NCBI GenBank assembly: GCA_019454045.1
Contig: SKCR01037616.1
Span: 124,001-188,000, forward strand
From: Zanthoxylum bungeanum
Lineage: Eukaryota; Streptophyta; Magnoliopsida; Sapindales; Rutaceae
Length of the DNA stretch: 64,000 nt
Reading direction: 5' to 3'
The number at the start of each line of letters is the position of its first letter. Positions within the stretch are counted from its first letter, which is position 1. Shown in pieces: positions 45,153-58,815 of the stretch. The translations under genes and the position numbers were made by a program. Under the pieces are notes generated by a model. The model saw nothing but the letters and a program-made list of their open reading frames with translations, was not told where the DNA came from and made no database searches.

Positions 45153-48100
45153 TCTAGTGCCAATCCACGGTATCATATACACATCTCAATGTGTATCGTA
45201 TACACATAGCCCTCAAAAGCTCACCAAGCACTTAAGAGGTATTCAACAAGAAGTAAGTCTGCTATAACATAATGAGTTTGTCAAACAAACTCAATCGTTT
45301 CCCATAGCCAGCATCTTTCATATTTCGTAGAATCTAAATTATACATTAATATGAATGAGACGCCACATCAGTATTGTGCTACAGCTACTGAGTTGTCCAA
45401 GTATTCAGGGATCAAATCCAAAATACTATGTGGACAACCGCAAGCATAACACCAATATAAAACTTCTAATTTATATGGTCACTATGCAACTTCATAAGTC
45501 AATACTTCATAAGTTGCATCTAATTCCACTAAATAGTAGAATCTTTCGTGACACTCCCACTGCATCTTTTGTGACTCTTTATGACGTAGACTTTCTAACA
45601 TCATAATTAGTCTCAAAACTAATATGACCCTATTGGTTGCAGAATGTATTCTCCATGAATTAGAAACTCGTTCTTAATATCTCAAAGATCACAAAGAACG
45701 TGTTTCAAGATCCATCATATGCTCTATAACTCGTAACAATTACGATTAAATCGATATCTACAATTGCACATTATAAAGTATTTATTATGTCATCATCAAG
45801 TGATACATAAGATTGATTAGACATTCTAATCAATATCTCCTTCGAAAAATGAATCATCCTTTACGAAAGATGAATACTTTATATAAGACACACAATAAAT
45901 GTCCAATAGTTATACTAACTGTCATACAGATAGCCTAGTTATGTCCTTTATTAGATTATATCTAATGTACGAATAATAGGAGTATCTCACAAGTCTCTTT
46001 GTTTTATATCTTATATAAAACTTTATATCAAATATAACAGAGACTACTTCCACTGCTTTCACGGAGTAAAGAAGACTTAGGTAAATATTTTACCTGACAA
46101 ACATCTCATTATTACTATAATAATGATAATGTTGTTAGGATATATAACACTAGAAAGTAATTTATACGCTCCCACTAACCCTTCAATCACATATGTATCC
46201 TCTATAATTTGACAAGATCAGACAATCTGACTGATGTCAAAAATAGAGAACACGGATTTCCCGAAGACTTATCCGAGTCTACAATAAGCTCTATAAGCTA
46301 GCACATTAAACTGCGATCTCAACAGAACACAAACTCTAAGGCCATTCCAGAATGAACTCTTCAAACAAAAAATCACAACTGATCTCTTATCTGAATAAGT
46401 CATTCAAAAATGCCACTTTGTATTCTTTAGTTAAAATGTACAGTTTAATATCAACATTAACCAATATATCTATAATTGTTCAATTAGTGTGACTAGAGAT
46501 AAGTTTTCTCAGAATCTACAATAGATTGCTGAGTATAACTTTTCTCACTATCATACTATAAAGGTCAAACCTTTAATAAGCTCACATTGCTTTCACTGCG
46601 CAAACAATTAGCACATATCATGAACTAATTCATAATGAAAGTGTAATCAAGTTCAAAACTTGATCGTAGTAAACTATAAACAATCTTAGATATATGGTTC
46701 AATGGTGAACTTCCAGAATCGATATCAAATATCGCTTCCATTATAAGTTATAAGATATTTTTTTCTTCGGTAATAAAACAACAGAATCATTAAGTATCAA
46801 ATACTCGTAAATGATTCTGATATCCTATTAAACTTATATAGAAGATGTATAAGGGTTGTTTCATCTTATTAATTACGTAGTTCCATTTATAGTTTATCAT
46901 TCTCACAATTGACTTCAATAATTCAAGTCTTTTCTACAATAGTTAACATCTGATGTTACATACCAAGTAATAAAACAATTTTATTACTTAGGATCGTAGG
47001 AAAGAAATTTTATTAAATAGAATACAATATTCTATAAAATAGAATACAATATTCTATAAAATAGAATAAATGATAAACTCTTACTTATACCTCCAAGGTG
47101 TAAGTAATTTCCATTATATAACTATTATATAAAAGAAATATTCAAATCTCAAACTTTTCAAGATTCAGATTTTCTTCCTCTACATATCATATATGTAACT
47201 GTAGAAATTAATGGAACATTAATTATTAGAAATGAATTAGTGTTAATGGAGCACAACCCCAAGAGTATTGAAACTAATTCGGTAATATTCAATATCAAAC
47301 GAATCAAATCATATAAGATTCGACTGCTCCCACTACTCAATTCCATAAAGATGGAATCGTGGAAGTATAATATTGAGTAAGAATCATATTCATTGAATAA
47401 CCTTAGAACTAATTGCTTTAAATTCATATGTTTGATCATATCAAAGATCTTTGAACAATTCAAAGACTTGTTATGAATTTTAAGGATCACGTTTTCAAAA
47501 TTCAGATTGAATATATTTGAACCAGTCAAATATGTTCAATCTGCGTTTCATTAGAACAAATTGAAAGTTCTTGATCATTTCAAGACGTTCAATATGTGTT
47601 CCTTCAGAAACACGTAACTAAGTTATGACAATTCATCAACTAAGTTACGAAATAAAGAAAACTATCTTAAGACTTTATTATTTATTAAACTACATACATC
47701 TAATGTATCAGTTTAATAAATCTGGTGGTTCAATGACAATCATTGGTTAAACGAGATCTTAATCACCTTCCTGAATACAATACTCATTAAATGGATAAGG
47801 ATGTGTGGTGTGATCTCGTATCAAACCATCTTTTACCATACGAAATAAGCATCTAATGCTTAAGTGATTAAACTCATAATGCACCGTTCTAATTATTTAT
47901 TTTACCGAATAATTTTTCTTAATGTTTATCTCTAAGTCAATAACACTACTAGTTGTATTTAAAATATATATAACAACTGTTTATTAAGAACAAGTAACTA
48001 TCCAATAGTCGCAAGTTCCGATATCAAATATATAAAAAAATCGTTAACTAATATTTTAAATAACTAGACGGGAGATCTGGTATCCAATACCTATAGTTGT

Positions 48101-49330
48101 TGTATTGTGAAAATTGATATTTTCTATACACAATTATACGTATATCTTTTCTTTAACTTTACTATTTGCATTCAACTATTCACAACATTTGCAAATAACT
48201 GATTAGCAAATTGTGTCAGACACATTGCCTCTAAAGGTCATTAAAGCTAAGAAACGTCATTACTAGATAAACAAATACCTAATGGGGCTATCTTTAATGC
48301 CAGTCAAGAATCTCGAGATATGAACTAATTCAAGTAAATTCTTACTGCATAAGAAACTATTCTCTCTAAAGTATTATATCATAAAAGGGATATCTATCTA
48401 GATTATCTATCATGACTTAGAAACTAAGTCATTAATCATCTTGATTTTTCAAGAAAATCGAAACAACAGTTCCCGATGGTTTAGACCAATCTAATAATAT
48501 CCTAGTCCAATAGTATCCAGAACCTATTCTAGAATAACTGCAACCAAGATTCAAGTCAGATAACATATCGAAATATTTGTGCAGTAAATAAAAGTTTAAT
48601 TCTATATAAACAATAGAATAAGGAAACAAATAAGCGGCAATTTCCATAATAATACACACTGCCAAAGTTATGGAATATTTTAAACTTAGCAGTGCCTCCC
48701 ACTATTTTACGTAATACCGTAATCCCCAACGGAAAAAGGAGAATTCAATAATTAATTCGAATTCCATAATGGGAAGTGGACCCCATGAATATATTTCGAC
48801 TCACAGCAGAGGCACGGTCTCGCCTACGTATATTCACAGGTAGACAACTCATTGTCAATCACTCACTAGTGACTCCGAGGTTCCGGTCCTGGTCGTTTCT
48901 CGTTGTCGCTGCTAAGGCAGGCCCACAAGGAGACGTACCAAGGTTAAACTCATCAATGATAAACTCAAGTTACTTGCGTAACCCTGACAGCTAGGGCACG
49001 TTCAGGATTCCTCTTTCGCTTGAATTTATCTAGTATCTAATATACATCCAGCATAAATAAATCTATATCGGCTACACCCTCACATCAGAGGCACGGTCTC
49101 GGATGTAGTCACGAAAAAATATTTATAAACCGTATTGACAAGACGGACCAAGAAACAAGTATTCCAAATACTAGTTACTTTAAAACCTTATTAAGCGGGG
49201 TATTCCATTAAGTGTCATACACCCTAAATCTAATCAAATTTGATTATAACATGCATGTATAAAGTCAAGAAAACATTATTAAAAATTGAATTAAACAAGC
49301 TAATCATTTTAAATGGGGGGGCCTAGAATC
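45153..49330 (-). other. Interior of C
   Basis: AT-rich sequence without a readable polyprotein on either strand. The longest frame is 123 residues (47,158-47,529 minus) with no motif. Near the PBS (48,770-49,160) composition rises in GC, with GCAGAGGCACGGTCTCG at 48,806 and CAGAGGCACGGTCTCGGATG at 49,085, a repeated 16-17-base phrase that may be part of the leader. Confidence 0.65.
47014..47068. repeat. 22-bp palindromic tandem repeat in C
   Basis: AATAGAATACAATATTCTAT occurs twice, followed by a partial third copy. AGAAT-ACAAT-ATTCT is an inverted repeat in each unit. Confidence 0.8.
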
Positions 49331-49336
49331 AGACTC

Positions 49337-49348
49337 GCTCTGATACCA
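49337..49348 (-). other. Primer-binding site of C
   Basis: Minus strand TGGTATCAGAGC, perfect to the initiator-Met tRNA type, three bases after the LTR end. Confidence 0.9.
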
Positions 49349-49351
49349 TTT

Positions 49352-51645
49352 TGTAGGGGTTTTTATTGCGGATATCCGGTAACGCAGCGGAAACGGCGGA
49401 AAATCAAATTTTCCTATTTCAAAACTTTTTCTCGGATTAATAAAATAATCTTATTTATTTTATCATCCAATAATCAAATTATGAAATAAAACATCATAAA
49501 TCATATTCATGTGAATTTATCGAATTACCCTTAAACATAACACTTTGGTTATTTTAATCTGAAATTGTTCAAAACAATTTTGAATGATTCTAAATCATTT
49601 CTAGGATGAATTTAACATGTCCCAAATATCAAAATACAATTTGGAACAAAAAACCCCCAAAATTTCATCCTTGGCCGAGAGCCTCATTTTGGTGGGCAAA
49701 TGTGCATTTTGCACTTTCATGGTTCAAAACACATCAAGGCAAAATCCAATCAACCCAATATTTTACATGCATCATATACACATCTAAATACACCATATAA
49801 TTGAAAAGCTCTAAATTTGGAAGTGGTCTTAAACCCTAATTTTTCAATTTCTTCAAATTGGACAAATTATACCAAATTGGTTAAATCCAATACTTCAATC
49901 ATGTTTCTTCCATCCAAATCAAGTCTCAACACAATGAAATAACTATAGATCAAATATAGGTCATTTAAGAGTGGGTCAACAACTCTAGATTAGCAACAAG
50001 GTTCTAAAACCATAAAAGGATGCTTATTACTACACTAGTAACAATCTTCCAACATCATACATGCATTACACCTTCATCAAACTTTTATCCATCAAAAGTA
50101 CAAAGAATAAAGAATGGAAAAACTTAAGAACATCACAAGATGTTGCCAAGAACAAGAGGAACAATTTTCTCTCTAATAGCAAGTTGGAAATACTTACATA
50201 AATCCAAGCTTTCTTTGATTTTTCCTTTTCTTTCTCTCTAGCTGCTTTTCTTTCTTTTAATGGAGTTTGATAAAGTTTATTAGGTTAATGAAACCCTAAA
50301 ATAAATGAAACAATATATACTTGTCCACAAACTTGCTTTGGCCGAATTTGGCCTAAGAAAAACAAGTTATATTAATTTCATTTCATTTGAATTTCATTTT
50401 GCCAAGTTGATAAAATGATCATTACACTTTAATGATAATTTCAACTTAGTCAACAATGGCAACTTAGTCCTTAAAACAAATATCTAAACCTTAAGATATT
50501 TATATTTTAATTAATTTAATCATTTAACAATTAATTAATTAAATACAAATATATTAAATATATGTATAATATTTACATTAAATATCAAATACATATATTC
50601 ATTCATGATATTAGTCAAATATCTCATTTGACAATTAATTAATGTGTATTTGAATTAATCAAGTATTAAAAGCAAATACACAAAAATTAAGGAAATGACT
50701 ATGAGGTCCTTACACATGTATTTTGCGTTTAACCTTTAAACGACTTTATAAATAATCAATATTATTTATAATTGTTGCTCTAATGCTCTACGAGTATATT
50801 TCATTAATGAGACTCTCTAGATTCAGGCATATCCGTCACGAAATCCAATTTCGTATCCATAATCTATCCACCCTTAAATTATGACGATCACATATAAACT
50901 TGCTGAATCATACAGGTCAAGGTCATGGCAAATGTATAATTCCTCCGTCACAGGTATCCGGATAAATCACAGAACTGACGGATCCTATCTCGATACTCAC
51001 AGGACACCCTGAGGATCTCTCTACACCCAAAGAACAGGCGGAGGTCTGATCTAAATAGATCGGTGACGTGACTGCCATCTAAGTGTAGAAGATGTCTCAT
51101 GTGCCCACAATGGCATCTCAAGTCTAAGAATCACAAGTGCTACTTAACCTGAAAAGATTCTTATTGACGTTGGTGTACCATATATTAAGAATCTTCGGTG
51201 AGTCGTTCAGTGTTTTTCCACTATAAACACCTACACGTCTATACGAGTCTCCCCAGACTCATGGTTCATTGGGATAAACCATCAGACCAAGTCTCGATAT
51301 ACGACATGTACTGGTCTCAACGGATTTGACTAACCGACCCGTGTTAGTAAATCTTGACCAAGAACTATGTTTGATAATATTCATTTAACAGTGACACTTC
51401 CCAATGTCAATTACAAACTAACTTTGTAACTTTGTACTGCATTATATATTATCGGGCCTTTGTCTAATATATACATATCACTAAACCACATTTAGTTTCA
51501 ATCTAATCGTAATCAGATCGAATACGTATATAAAAACAAGAGGTGCAACCATAAATAAGTACTATTATGGGAAAATGGGATGTTTGTATTCATGAATCAG
51601 ACATAAATACGGTCCGGATTGGTGCTCTGAGCATTAACCCCAACA
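49352..51645 (-). repeat. 5' LTR of C
   Basis: Plus-strand ends TGTAGGGGTTTTTATTGCGG and GCATTAACCCCAACA. 2,294 bases. It lacks about 175 bases relative to the 3' LTR around 50,970. Fragment G (11,930-12,664) is a diverged copy of its right part. Confidence 0.9.
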
Positions 51646-54050
51646 CAGTGCGCTCCCACTAATCTCCTTATATACACAAGAATCATTTTCGTTTTGAATT
51701 AAATCATATACCATTATGATTACATCGAAATGATAGTTCTAAGAACGCAATGCTTACTTCAATCCATCCATGGATCGAATTAACCCGCAAATCTTGTTTG
51801 CTCATTTTGGTACGACAAAACCATCAGGATGTTGTAAACTTCCTCCAAAAGGTTTCCATTTAAGGAAAGCGATTTTGACGTTCAGCTGCCATATTTCATA
51901 AATGAAACATGCAGCATCAGCAAGCATTATCCAAATGGATTTAATCATGGCAACAAATAAAAGGTTCCGTCGTAATCGACACAATGTTGATAACGATACC
52001 TTTTCGCTACAAGCCTAGCTTTGTACGTTGGTATGTTGCCTTCCATGTATGTCTTCCTTGAAGACTTATATAGTACCAATAGGCACAATGCCTTTCGGTA
52101 CAGCAACTAGTATCTAAACTTGGTTGGTATACATGGAATCCATTTCGGATATCATGGCACTTTGCCATAATAGGGAGTCGATACCTTGTATCACTTCCTC
52201 ATACGTAGTCAGTTCGTATTCCTCAATAAGATTGACATCTTTATGAGGTGAGATCAGAAACCCATACCCCAGGTTGTTTTCTGACTCTCTCCGACTATCG
52301 CGGTTCTTGTGTATTCGAAGATTATTGGTATAGTTTCATCATTGATGAACTATTTGTGTTCCATTAAGGAATTGGTGCCTGGAATAGTATTTCTATGATT
52401 TTCATCGAGTTTTACTTTCCTCCCACTTACCACTGCATATAGGTATTCCTCTTAGGAAAACCGTATGGAGAGCAACAATTACATTGTTCTCTTGTGAGTT
52501 GTATAAGTACTAGACTTTGGTTTCCCTAGGATAACCTACAATTAGACACTTATCCGATTTGGGTTTTAGTTTGGTATCATCCAAACATATGCCCAGCATT
52601 CCCAAATCATCAGGAATGAGAAAATCCAGTTTCTTTCCTGTTCATATCTAATATGATATTTGTCAAACAGATTTTTATGGAACCTTATTCAAAATAAGTC
52701 TTGTACAGTTTAATGCGTATCCGTTGAAGGAAATGGTAGCTCAGGGCAACTCATGATTAACCTTACTATGTCCAACAAGGTTCGGTTTCTCCGTTCAAAC
52801 ACACCGTTAAATTGACGAGTTCCGAGAGGAGTCCTCATTGAAAGAATACTATACTCTTTCAAGTATTTGAGAAACTTATTGCTTAAGTATTTTCATCGTG
52901 GTCTAACCGTGACGGTATTAATACTTTATCCGATCTGTTTGTCTACTTCGTGTCGAAACTCTTTGATTCATCAAAAGTTTTCAATTCGAGTTTCAAAAGA
53001 AACACATAACCATAACGCGATGCCACATCCATAAAGGTCACGAAATATTCATATCCACATCTAGCCTAGCTAGACATGGGCCCACTTACGTCACTATGAA
53101 CAATGGCTAACAGATCGGTGGCATTTACACTTTGACCAAGTAAAGGTGTTATAGGCACTTTGCCTAACAAACTAGATTCGTAGACATCATTTGAATAGAA
53201 TCAAATCTGTCCTAGTATCCACTATTCGAAAGTGTGGATATACGAGTCTTGTTTAATTGTGTCTCAGACAACAATGCCACTAATAAGTCTCAACTGATTA
53301 TTTCAGTTTGAGCTATTTGCTTGTCATGTTATACGTTTGAGATTTATTTATATTCAAAATATAAATACTGTTATTCACATCTAATGTGTTTATCTCAATA
53401 TCATCTTTATAAATAAAACACTTTAGTGTTCTACGATATAAAGGTATACCCGCAACGGGTTAAACCCTGACATAGAGATAATGTTTCTAGTCAAACTAGT
53501 TACATTGTAACAGTTTCCTAATTGAAGTACACACCCGAAGGGTTGTTCCTAAACTTAGGTTTCTACGGTCAAAACAGCGACTCTCGTCCCGTTTTCAATT
53601 CGTAGGTAAATCTCAACTGAAGTCAGTATCCTGTTTGTCAGCAGATTCTGCACATCAGTACGTATATTTATGTACCACTTTTAGTATCTAAAATCCAATT
53701 TTAATACTAGTAGTGAACATATTTATGACAAACATATTTGAAGTCGGAGCCTTGCTCGTCTTCAATTCCTTCATGTCTGCCTTGTCCATACGGCAGTCAC
53801 ACTTCCAGTGACCCCGTTTGCACAATTTAGGTAGACATTTTGGGATATGTCATTTGTCTTCCTAGAAGATTATAATGATTTTGCCTTTGCCCTTTTCCAC
53901 ACCCCAAAAGTCTTTGGCCAAGCATTGGCCTTCCGGAATGTCGAAGTAAGGTGCGTCTTGCGCTTCTTGCCTTATTGCAAACTCTGTTGTCTCCTTGAGA
54001 ATAGCCATTAACTCTCCAATAGTTTACTATTACAATTTATACTTCTAAGA
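51646..54050 (-). pseudogene. A' gag end, protease, integrase and RT N-terminal part (broken)
   Basis: Read on the minus strand from right to left. A gag zinc knuckle is recognisable as KLCKRGHWKCDC (about 53,830-53,795). A protease remnant near 53,690 has lost the DTG. Integrase lies at about 53,300-52,740 (ATDLLAIVHSDVSGP-like start, YGYVFLLK, YLSNKFLKYLKEYSILS). RT runs to 51,646 (FVAMIKSIWIMLADAA, CFIYEIWQLNVKIAFL). Stops and shifts are frequent. It is the same family as 24,701-27,790 and somewhat better preserved. The stop in the protease region where a Trp is expected is consistent with TGG to TAG change. Confidence 0.82.
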
Positions 54051-56760
54051 TCTAAGAATAGATCTATGAAGATCCTTCAATTTAAATATCATACTATAAG
54101 GATCTAATCCTTAGTTCTGACTAAGAAATTAAGGAGTCTATGTGGCAAGCATAATGGATTAAGCACTAAAGTTATCATCACATGAATATTCCAAATATCA
54201 TGTTCTACTTATTTTCTCAACTCCGGGCTTAGGCTTGAGATGTCACTATATCAAATAAAGTCACTTCTCATCACCCAGGACTATCCTGAGATATTATTCC
54301 CAATTTGAAAATTAAAGTCGTTTAAAAACATTTTCACCCAGGATTATGTTTTAAACACTAATCTTTCAATTATCTTGATTCTAATAGTCCAACTATTTAA
54401 TCAACGATCTTAGGTACTATTTAATATATTGATTACTATAGTCCAACTATATAATCAACTATATTTAAATAGGTTAAATTCAATTATATTGATTACTATA
54501 ATCTAATTATAAAATCAACTATTAATTGAAATTAGTTAATTCAAATATATTGATTACTATAATCCAATTATATAATCAACTATAAATGAAATAGTTTGAA
54601 TACAGTCCAACTGTTTTATTAAAACAACGATTAAATATTAGTCCAACTAATATATCAATTATTTCACAAAAAATGAAATGAGCGCATATGGCAAATAACT
54701 AAACGAGTATTACAAATTTAATACTTGCCTCCCACTATTTTTCAGTGAGCCTCTAACCCTCTGTGGAGTACTCGGGAAACCTTGTTTCCTAGTGGGCTAG
54801 GATCCCGTTAATTAACACACAATCTTGACTTTGGCCAACAAATTGTATGATAATTAACTAGGTAGATCTCTAAGATCAATTGGATCCCATCCAATTCCTA
54901 GATCCAGTAGGTGGACATCCAAGTCCGAAACATAAATCTTATATATGCCAATATATCCAATATATTCCCTAACCTTTTTCCTCTGAATCAACTAAGCCTT
55001 GGCTTTGGCACAACAAACTTAGTGATCCCAGTTAAGCGGAACCCATTGACCTTGGAAAGCTTCGTAATCGATGTCGATGGACAAGAAGTGATCTTCACTT
55101 TGGCCAACAAATCACAACTTGGAGAAGACACTGATATGGAATAAAACCTTCATGATTCAAACACATCTGTGACGGATAAATGTCTTGACTTTGGCCAACA
55201 AACCAATGCCAGTCTTGGATCTTGAGTAAGAATCACTCAATGGAAGGAAAAACGCTTAATATTTTGTGAGGGTTTTTCGCGTAATTGGCAACCAATTAAT
55301 TATCTTTGTTAAGGTCTCATCATCATACACCCTTAAGCATGCATTCTAAACACATAATAAGGCGCATATTAATAAATATAATAATGATATGCGGATGGAT
55401 ATTTAAACACATTGTTCCTAGAACAAATCTCTCTCTTTCCTCTCTCCCGCTAGCACTAGTATTACTTCTACCCGATTACATAACACTTCTAAAGAAACCT
55501 CATTTACATTGAGGGGAATATGTGAGAAAAGAAATACAAAGAGTAAGGAGGTAATAGGCTGGACACGCAAGTCCAATTAATAAATTCTAAATTTATTACA
55601 ACAATTTCCAAAATTGCCCTCACCCATCTAATATCCATCTGATATACATTATTCATACATCGCATCCATGTATTCACACAAGCATGTTATCAACCAATCT
55701 AATCCAATTAATTAATCTGATAATTAATGACCATCCAATGTTCAAACAACGATTTGATTTTGCGCGAGTCAAACTCGTTTTGCGAATAAGTACTCAAAGT
55801 ACGAATTCTTGAATTATACTAAACTACAACATTAAATCCAATTTAATTTGCATTTAATACTAATTCATTATTTAATTCCAAATTAAATAATACACTTTTT
55901 AATGTTCCTATACGACTTAGATTCTAAATCTAATCGTTACGGGTCTCAAAGCCCGATTAACATCCAATGTCAATTTAATTTAAAGTCCAATGGGCTTTTA
56001 ATTAATTTCTTAAGGCATTGACTTTTGGTCATTATGGGTCAAACCCAAATACCAAAGCCCATTTAAGGAATCACCCTTATTTGCAAAGAAACCAGTTTAG
56101 GCCCATTATGCCCAATTAAAGTTAAAGGTCCATTAAGTCATAATTGGACTTTATGGAAATGGTTTTGGGCCCAATTGGATCCAACCAATTAGCCTAAACT
56201 AAACTTGGCCCAACCAAGCCCATTAAGCCCAATTACAACTTTTACAAGCCCAATTCCAAATTTTGGCCCAATTAATTAAATTACCAAAATTCCAAATTTC
56301 ATAATTTAATCAACCTAAAGTGTATGCCATAATTAATTACCCAAATTAACATTTCCAAAACACCAATTTGTACAATTAATTATGTTCATTATCATCAAAA
56401 CATGTCCAACACTTTTGAATCAAAAATCAATCATTTTCCATGCATCAAAATCTCGGCATTTTGGGGTTTTTCATGTCCAATTCGATTTCAATCCAATTAA
56501 ATCCACAATCAACATTACCAAATGTTTTCCAACTCATCCAATGATCAAAAACACAAATCACCATGACTATTTAGGGCACTCAACCATTCGACCAAGCCAA
56601 TGGATTTGGGGAAAATTTGTCTAATCCAATTTTCATCAAATTGACAATGCATAACACTATGTTATCATAATTTAAGCATACTCAAAGAATCAATTTCACT
56701 CAAACATGCTCAAATCAATTTTGCCCAAATTTTACCCTAATCAATTTCATGCTCAAAATG
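54051..56760 (-). other. Leader of A'
   Basis: Counterpart of the copia A leader, reversed: TGG-centred inverted repeats appear as CCA-centred ones on the plus strand (for example ATTTAATT-CCA-AATTAAAT near 55,875). Four CTTGACTTTGGCCAACAA motifs lie at 54,834, 54,998, 55,093 and 55,193, and long CCCAATT-rich stretches at 55,960-56,720. No protein motif. Confidence 0.7.
54834..55210 (-). repeat. Four spaced TTGGCCAAAGTCAAG motifs in A'
   Basis: Minus-strand copies of the motif seen at 23,715-24,087, spaced 164, 95 and 100 bases. One is the TGTGCCAAAGCCAAG variant, at the equivalent place in the order. Confidence 0.8.
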
Positions 56761-56773
56761 GCTCAAGATACCA
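56761..56773 (-). other. Primer-binding site of A'
   Basis: Minus strand TGGTATCTTGAGC, one base after the LTR end, identical to copia A. Confidence 0.8.
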
Positions 56774-56774
56774 T

Positions 56775-58810
56775 TGTTGGGTTTCTATTAAGTCCCCAGA
56801 TCAATTTCAAGCAAGAAAAATGTGCGAATACTCAACGAAGAATGGCAGAATCATACTTACATTGATCGGTTATACGATGCGTCGAACACAAAATTCCTTG
56901 AAGCTCCTTGAACTCTCGGCTTTGGCCCTCTTTGTGTTCCTCCATTTTCGGTCATGCCCTCCATTGATGCTCCAAGCTCCAAGCTTTGCAAATGGTGATT
57001 CCATGCTCACAAGTTGGTTTCCCTATCACCTTCGGATGGCCCTTCATGTGCTAGCATAGGAAAAATTGCCACAAATTTTCCTTGTTTACCTTCTTGCTCT
57101 CGGTTTTGAGAAGCAAAATTGGGAGAGAAGCATTTGGCCCTTGGCCGAATTCTTAGGGAGAAGAGAGAGAGAGAATGATGTCTTATTTTGTGTAAAATGT
57201 TTTCTAAAAACATATACCAAATTTTGGTCAAAGCTTTTCAAAAAAGCAAAACAATTTTGGAGGTAAAAATGCATTAAATGCATTCAACAACTACCATCAA
57301 CTATTCACATTAAAAGTGACTAGACGTCACTTCACTCAAAGTGATGTGACTTCCATCACTTGATTGACTAGTGATTTGACGCTAGATGTGACTTGTGTGC
57401 CGCACTTGAATTCAAAATTCGAGTGGGCCCGCAAACACTTCCGGGCTCGGGTTCGCTAATTCCAAATTAACGAATTTTCCGTTGCGACATAATTAAATCA
57501 AATTTAATTAAATAATCATGCCTATCAAAATTACTATTCATGTCGCTTACGAATTAATTCTAAATTAACTCGTTCGCCCGAATTAAAATCTAATTTCAAT
57601 TCCGCGTCGAAATCCAATTTCGTATAATATATCGAATATATTATTTTATCGATTAATTCCAAATTAATCGTTCTCTCTCTTTAAATAATATTTTATCCCA
57701 GATAAAATATTTCCGTAATTAATCCCAGATTAATTTTCTCTCTCATCTAATTAATCCCAGATTAATAAAGTTCTAGTCATACGTCATCGGTGAATCTTCG
57801 GGAAGCGACCCATGAGATCCCCGGATATGTTGGCAGTAAATCCGGTCGTCGGACTATCCGAACACGTACGTACCTAGTACTACGTTTTTACCGATTTACA
57901 AGACATGGTTGACTTCTAGCAAAGCACTGTGCCTACCAATTCTCCAGAAATATTCTTACTGGAATATGTGATCTATATCAGGCGTAGTATACGTAGTATT
58001 GCGTATTTCGATCCAGCATCTGATGTCACGTGCAAGGCCTGGGGCTGGAAATGTGTTTGCCCCGTACGAAGCACATATCGGATCTCTGGTAACTAGTCTC
58101 TATAATCGGATAATCATGACCTAGTCATATTATCCCGATGACTGCAGTACATAAGAGCACCAGTTTCGTATCCTACGTGATCATCATCTCCACTATGACT
58201 GGAGTGATACTTCCGTCTTGACATCACACCCAATACACTACGAATATCAATATACCCAGAAAAGGCGTACATAGAACCTGTTAAAGCCCTGGATGACCAA
58301 AACCAAAGTATATTGATTGTCGCAAGTATTAGCGATGCAAGTCTCAGGTTAAGATCAAATACACATACCCTGATTCGGACTTCCATAGACACATAGTCAT
58401 ACTACCAATGGAATTTCGAGGGGTTTATCTAGAGCGAAGCTGTTTCCGTACCATCGGTAAACACAACCTCCTATTACACTTGCATGAGGATCCTATACCC
58501 AAATATATGAGAACTATGTTGTTATGCTCCCACAATGCACACAAGTGTAATACTAGTCTTTTACGCATTATCGATGTCCAATCTCGATAATACTCTGACT
58601 AGGGATATTTAATGATTAAACCTTCGTGGATTGATATTGTCTCATATCATCTCAATCCGGAACTAATCATATGGACCTTTCATCATTTATACATCTTGGT
58701 AATCTAATTACAAATGATGAAAGGGCAATTACCTTTGTCACATAGTTAATTTGAACAACAACACCATGATCTGTACAAATAATGATGCGATTAGCCATAA
58801 CTGTCCAACA
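56775..58810 (-). repeat. 5' LTR of A'
   Basis: 2,036 bases, plus-strand ends TGTTGGGTTTCTATTAAG and ATAACTGTCCAACA, followed by the target duplication TCGTG. Complete, unlike the 3' LTR, and about 85 percent similar to the LTR of copia A where compared. Confidence 0.93.
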
Positions 58811-58815
58811 TCGTG

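Larger units (their letters stand above)
42736..51645 (-). mobile_element. Copia-type element C (minus strand), no recognisable gag-pol
   Basis: 5' LTR 49,352-51,645, interior 45,138-49,351 and 3' LTR 42,736-45,137 (its far end truncated). A perfect TGGTATCAGAGC primer-binding site lies at 49,348-49,337 and a GCAAGTGGGAGAAAT polypurine tract at 45,152-45,138. The 4.2-kb interior is very AT-rich with no convincing Gag, integrase or RT motif, so it resembles a large retrotransposon derivative. A weak phrase TTAGTGGGAGCGTATAAATT near 46,170 (minus) could be the last trace of RT. It sits in the RT palm motif of A'. No target duplication is visible because the left LTR end and some host bases are gone. 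Confidence 0.88.
31120..58810 (-). mobile_element. Copia A' (minus strand), carrying B1 and C
   Basis: The 5' LTR is 56,775-58,810. The 3' LTR is split into 31,120-32,131 and 41,608-41,928 by gypsy B1. The target duplication TCGTG is intact at 31,115-31,119 and 58,811-58,815. On the minus strand the order is LTR, PBS, leader (56,760 to about 54,050), gag end, protease, integrase, RT (to 51,646), copia C inside RT, then the rest of RT and RNase H (42,735-41,940), polypurine tract and 3' LTR. The two LTRs differ by about 5 percent in the stretch I compared, more than in copia A, consistent with its role as host of two later insertions. Confidence 0.92.

Noticed and set aside
47158..47529. 123-residue minus-strand frame in copia C
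   Set aside because: No domain, AT-rich codons and no context; treated as chance within the C interior.
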